The notes below the pieces were generated by a model, which was given only the letters and a program-made list of their open reading frames with translations, was not told the DNA's origin and did no database searches. DNA of 64,000 nucleotides from Nymphaea colorata. Taxonomy: Eukaryota > Streptophyta > Magnoliopsida > Nymphaeales > Nymphaeaceae. The stretch covers positions 41,843,115 through 41,907,114 of the forward strand of contig NC_045138.2 of the NCBI RefSeq assembly GCF_008831285.2, written 5' to 3'. Positions 61,501 through 64,000 of this stretch are shown here, one piece after another. Made by a program: the position numbers and the translations under genes. How positions within the stretch are numbered: the stretch's first letter is position 1; every line of letters starts with the position of its first letter.

Positions 61501-64000
61501 TTTGCCAACTATGATTGGAAATTGGAATCATATACAGGAGACAAAAGTACAGTTTGTAGAGGCTCTATCACAGGGAACAAGCCATTAGGTGTACGCCCCT
61601 AGAGGCATGAGTAGACTGATCTACACAAACACAATACGTAAAGACATATTTTAGATGTTGTCACAAACATTGCTGTTTCTGTTTTTTCCCAAAATATTAC
61701 ATTAGAAACAAAAAAATTGAAGAAACCAAAAGAAGTGGAAAGGTGAGAAATATTATTAAAACCAATGAAAAATGTCACAAAAATTTTGTTTTTATTGAGA
61801 TATTTTTACAAGTTTTTCCAAAAAGCTATTATTAACATATCTCATCTTTGGGCTTCCTTAATGTATCAATAATTATCTGGATTTTTTTAAAATACTTTTG
61901 TAAGAATTTTAGTAGGAGACTTATAGTATCAAAAAATTTTCTATTATTATTATTTATTTTTTCATCTTCTCAATCTCAAGAATTTCCAAAGAAAAGTAAG
62001 CTTCCTGCTTAATATCCAAGAACAATTTCACAGTTGAAAACTCCATAATATCTGTGATAATTATTTCAACACTATTTATTAGTTTCTGAGGAATGTGATT
62101 ACTTTATTAGCATTTCATGATTCTAATTACTTTCCACCAAATGGATTTTAATCTTTAAAAAATTATAAAACGGACTTTATCGACGACAAATAAAAATTTC
62201 AGTGAGGAATTGCCCATGATTATTGAGATGTGGAAGTCCCAATAACCAAGTTCATTCATGAATTTCCCATTATACAAAAAAGTTAGAAGATATTGACATG
62301 TGGAGGTCCTAACTCCTAATAACCTAGTTCAGTTGCAAATTAGGGATAAGATCAACATTAGACAAATGAAGTACCTTTTCAGCATCGCAATCAACGTGGC
62401 CTAATTTAACTTTCCCTTTTAAGTTATTTGAAGCCTTTTTCCACTCTGGAGCAAGTTTCTTACAATGTCCACACCTGTAACAGGACAAAATAAGACTTAT
62501 AACCTGCAATTTCATATCATTGACAAACCAGTTCAGGATAAACATGCTCATAGGAAATGAACTCATGAACACAATATCCACAGAATGAAAACACTATGCA
62601 GGAATGGTGACCAACCACAGACACAAACACACATGAACACATGCATGCGTGTACATGCACAGCACATGCACAACCACACATAAATACATGCATCCTCACA
62701 CACACGTACCAAATCAAGACCCAACAAATGCCTCAGAAATCAGCTGAATCAATGTGCACACGTCTGTTATAAAACACGTCAAGTAAAGAAGTAATAAAAA
62801 AATTTGTATTCCCAAAAACAGTGTCTATTATTCTATGCAACATTAAGCCCCTTTGTGTTACACTTTTCAGTTTGTTCAAGATAAATTAGTTCAAACTGAC
62901 ATTTTCACTATGTAAACAGGAAAAAGGGGAGAGAGAGAGAGATAACAATGATGATGATTATGATAATAAAAACAAGGGAGTCGCCTTAAATTTTCTACTC
63001 CACAAGAATGAGACCTCTCTCAAGGTATTTGATACAAAAGATTTATTAGTTGATATGGAATAATTTGCTTAGTATTACCGCTCTTAGAACATAATAGAGA
63101 GATTGTGCTAACTAAATTACATGAACAGTCCACTATTCCTTACAGATGATCTAGTCAACCTTGTGACTTATTCCTGCAGCATGTATGAAATAGAAATTCA
63201 CCCAAAAGCAGTAGTTTCTACATAGCCTTTTATCATGTTCTGATCAAAGAACTGGAGTTATTCATTGGTGGCAAGATGGACCGTGGGAGATGGAGGGTGG
63301 CAAAGTATCTTACTGATATTGGCTTCCAACATGTTATGGTGAAAACTATGTGCTGCTAAATACTTTATGGATTCACTGCAAACTTTTGAAATGGAAAAAA
63401 AAAAGGTAGTCTTGCTATATCCACTATCAGACCACTCTTCTCTCTCTTGCTCTCCCTTAGATTTCTCGATTCTTTTCTCAGAAAAATTTGCAGAAAATCT
63501 CCTAGAAAAAAAAAATCTTTGTGTATCATGATCTTAACAGAACATTAATACCCACAGCCACAACTACATGCATTTTTTTAAAACTTTATAGGGGTTATGC
63601 ATATATATAGTTATATCCTATATGACTTTAATTACTAACCATGGAGCATAAAATTCAACCATCCATAATTCTTTGCTTTTAAGGACAACTTCATCGAAGT
63701 TTCGAGAATTGAGCTCTACTGATGCACTTGGTTCATTCTTCTCACTGGAGCCACCAGTTGCCTTGCCATTTAAGCGATCCTTCAAAAGGAGCTTAACCTG
63801 CCGAAGAACAATGCATTAGTTCTATTAAAAAAGAAAGTGAGAAAGAGGCAAAACTTTTGTAGTAATTAAGTAACAAGGAGAATTAGGTAAAGAAGAAAAA
63901 ATGTGAAAAAAGTTATATGCTACCCAGACACAGTTAGTGATAAGATGTTGGATCTAATCTGATCCAGATCCAGCACGTCTACTGATTCAGATCCAACACG
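58594..64000 (-). CDS. PDIL2-3: Protein disulfide isomerase-like 2-3 (P5 type), C-terminal part
   Basis: Six coding exons on the minus strand: 63640-63797, 62375-62474, 59606-59782, 59355-59500, 58861-59007 and 58594-58768. They join in phase into 300 residues. The 5' exons (signal peptide, first thioredoxin domain) lie beyond the window. The visible part has a linker, then the second catalytic thioredoxin domain (VELNSRNFDEVV, WMVEFYAPW, active site CGHC split by an intron, KLAPEWKKA), then the P5-type non-catalytic domain (YGYPALVALNVKK), an acidic tail (DGEVLEEDEFSLEELMG) and KDEL. The enzyme forms and reshuffles disulfides in the ER lumen, and KDEL keeps it there. The intron after 59355 starts with GC (AG|GCAAGT), and the others are GT-AG. 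About 140 residues are missing compared with the usual 440. Confidence 0.93.
61046..61514. mobile_element. Inverted-repeat element in a PDIL2-3 intron
   Basis: TCATAGTTGGCAAACCCG at 61046 is matched by CGTGTTTGCCAACTATGA ending at 61514, an inverted repeat of about 18 bp with one mismatch. TGGAA occurs on both flanks (61041-61045 and 61516-61520), one base off on the right, so a target duplication is possible but uncertain. The 470-bp interior is rich in GACTCAGC/GACTCG words and has no coding. Likely a non-autonomous DNA transposon. Confidence 0.5.

Overview
This window is nuclear DNA of a flowering plant. The evidence is three intron-containing plant genes (a UBX-domain protein, an HT1-type Raf-like kinase and a P5-type protein disulfide isomerase) set in AT-rich DNA crowded with plant transposable elements: Ty1/copia, long-LTR elements, LINEs, PIF/Harbinger and MITEs. 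I cannot name the species. No bacterial-type operons, CRISPR arrays, rRNA genes or convincing tRNA genes are visible.

Layout. 1-2137: non-coding, with microsatellites, a 50-bp tandem repeat and a possible Harbinger-type end. 2138-5226: a 5'-LTR-bearing Ty1/copia copy on the minus strand that stops before reverse transcriptase. 5227-7500: a decayed PIF/Harbinger transposon with a Myb/SANT-like gene and a transposase. 9009-13253: a 4.2-kb solo LTR with a perfect 5-bp target duplication. 13331-14820: an LTR-element remnant associated with fragments resembling ribosomal protein S3 and an extended PHD finger. 15291-16030: a 371-bp tandem duplication. 16140-17880: a LINE relic on the minus strand. 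17881-21941: repeats and the upstream region of the first gene.

Genes. 21942-32129 (+): a PUX4/PUX5-like CDC48 adaptor, 4 exons, 398 aa. Its 7.8-kb third intron holds a MITE and a nearly complete, fairly young Ty1/copia element (25492-30700) in antisense. 33775-38804 (-): an HT1-like kinase, 3 exons, 361 aa, convergent with PUX4. 58594 to beyond 64000 (-): the C-terminal 300 residues of a PDIL2-3-like enzyme ending in KDEL, with one GC-AG intron. All splice phases were checked by eye and close exactly.

38852-58593 is a repeat block: a LINE (40870-44510, +), an old LTR element (45261-50747) into which a 3.4-kb solo LTR of the same family as the 9-13 kb one has inserted, and an eroded Ty1/copia copy (51300-53930, -). 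The three cellular genes are not a functional cluster. PUX4 and PDIL2-3 both belong to protein quality control, but nothing in the sequence links them.

I did not find a novel multi-gene system. The most informative structures are the pair of giant solo LTRs with perfect target-site duplications, the nested insertion at 45-51 kb, and the host-gene-like fragments beside an LTR at 13-15 kb.
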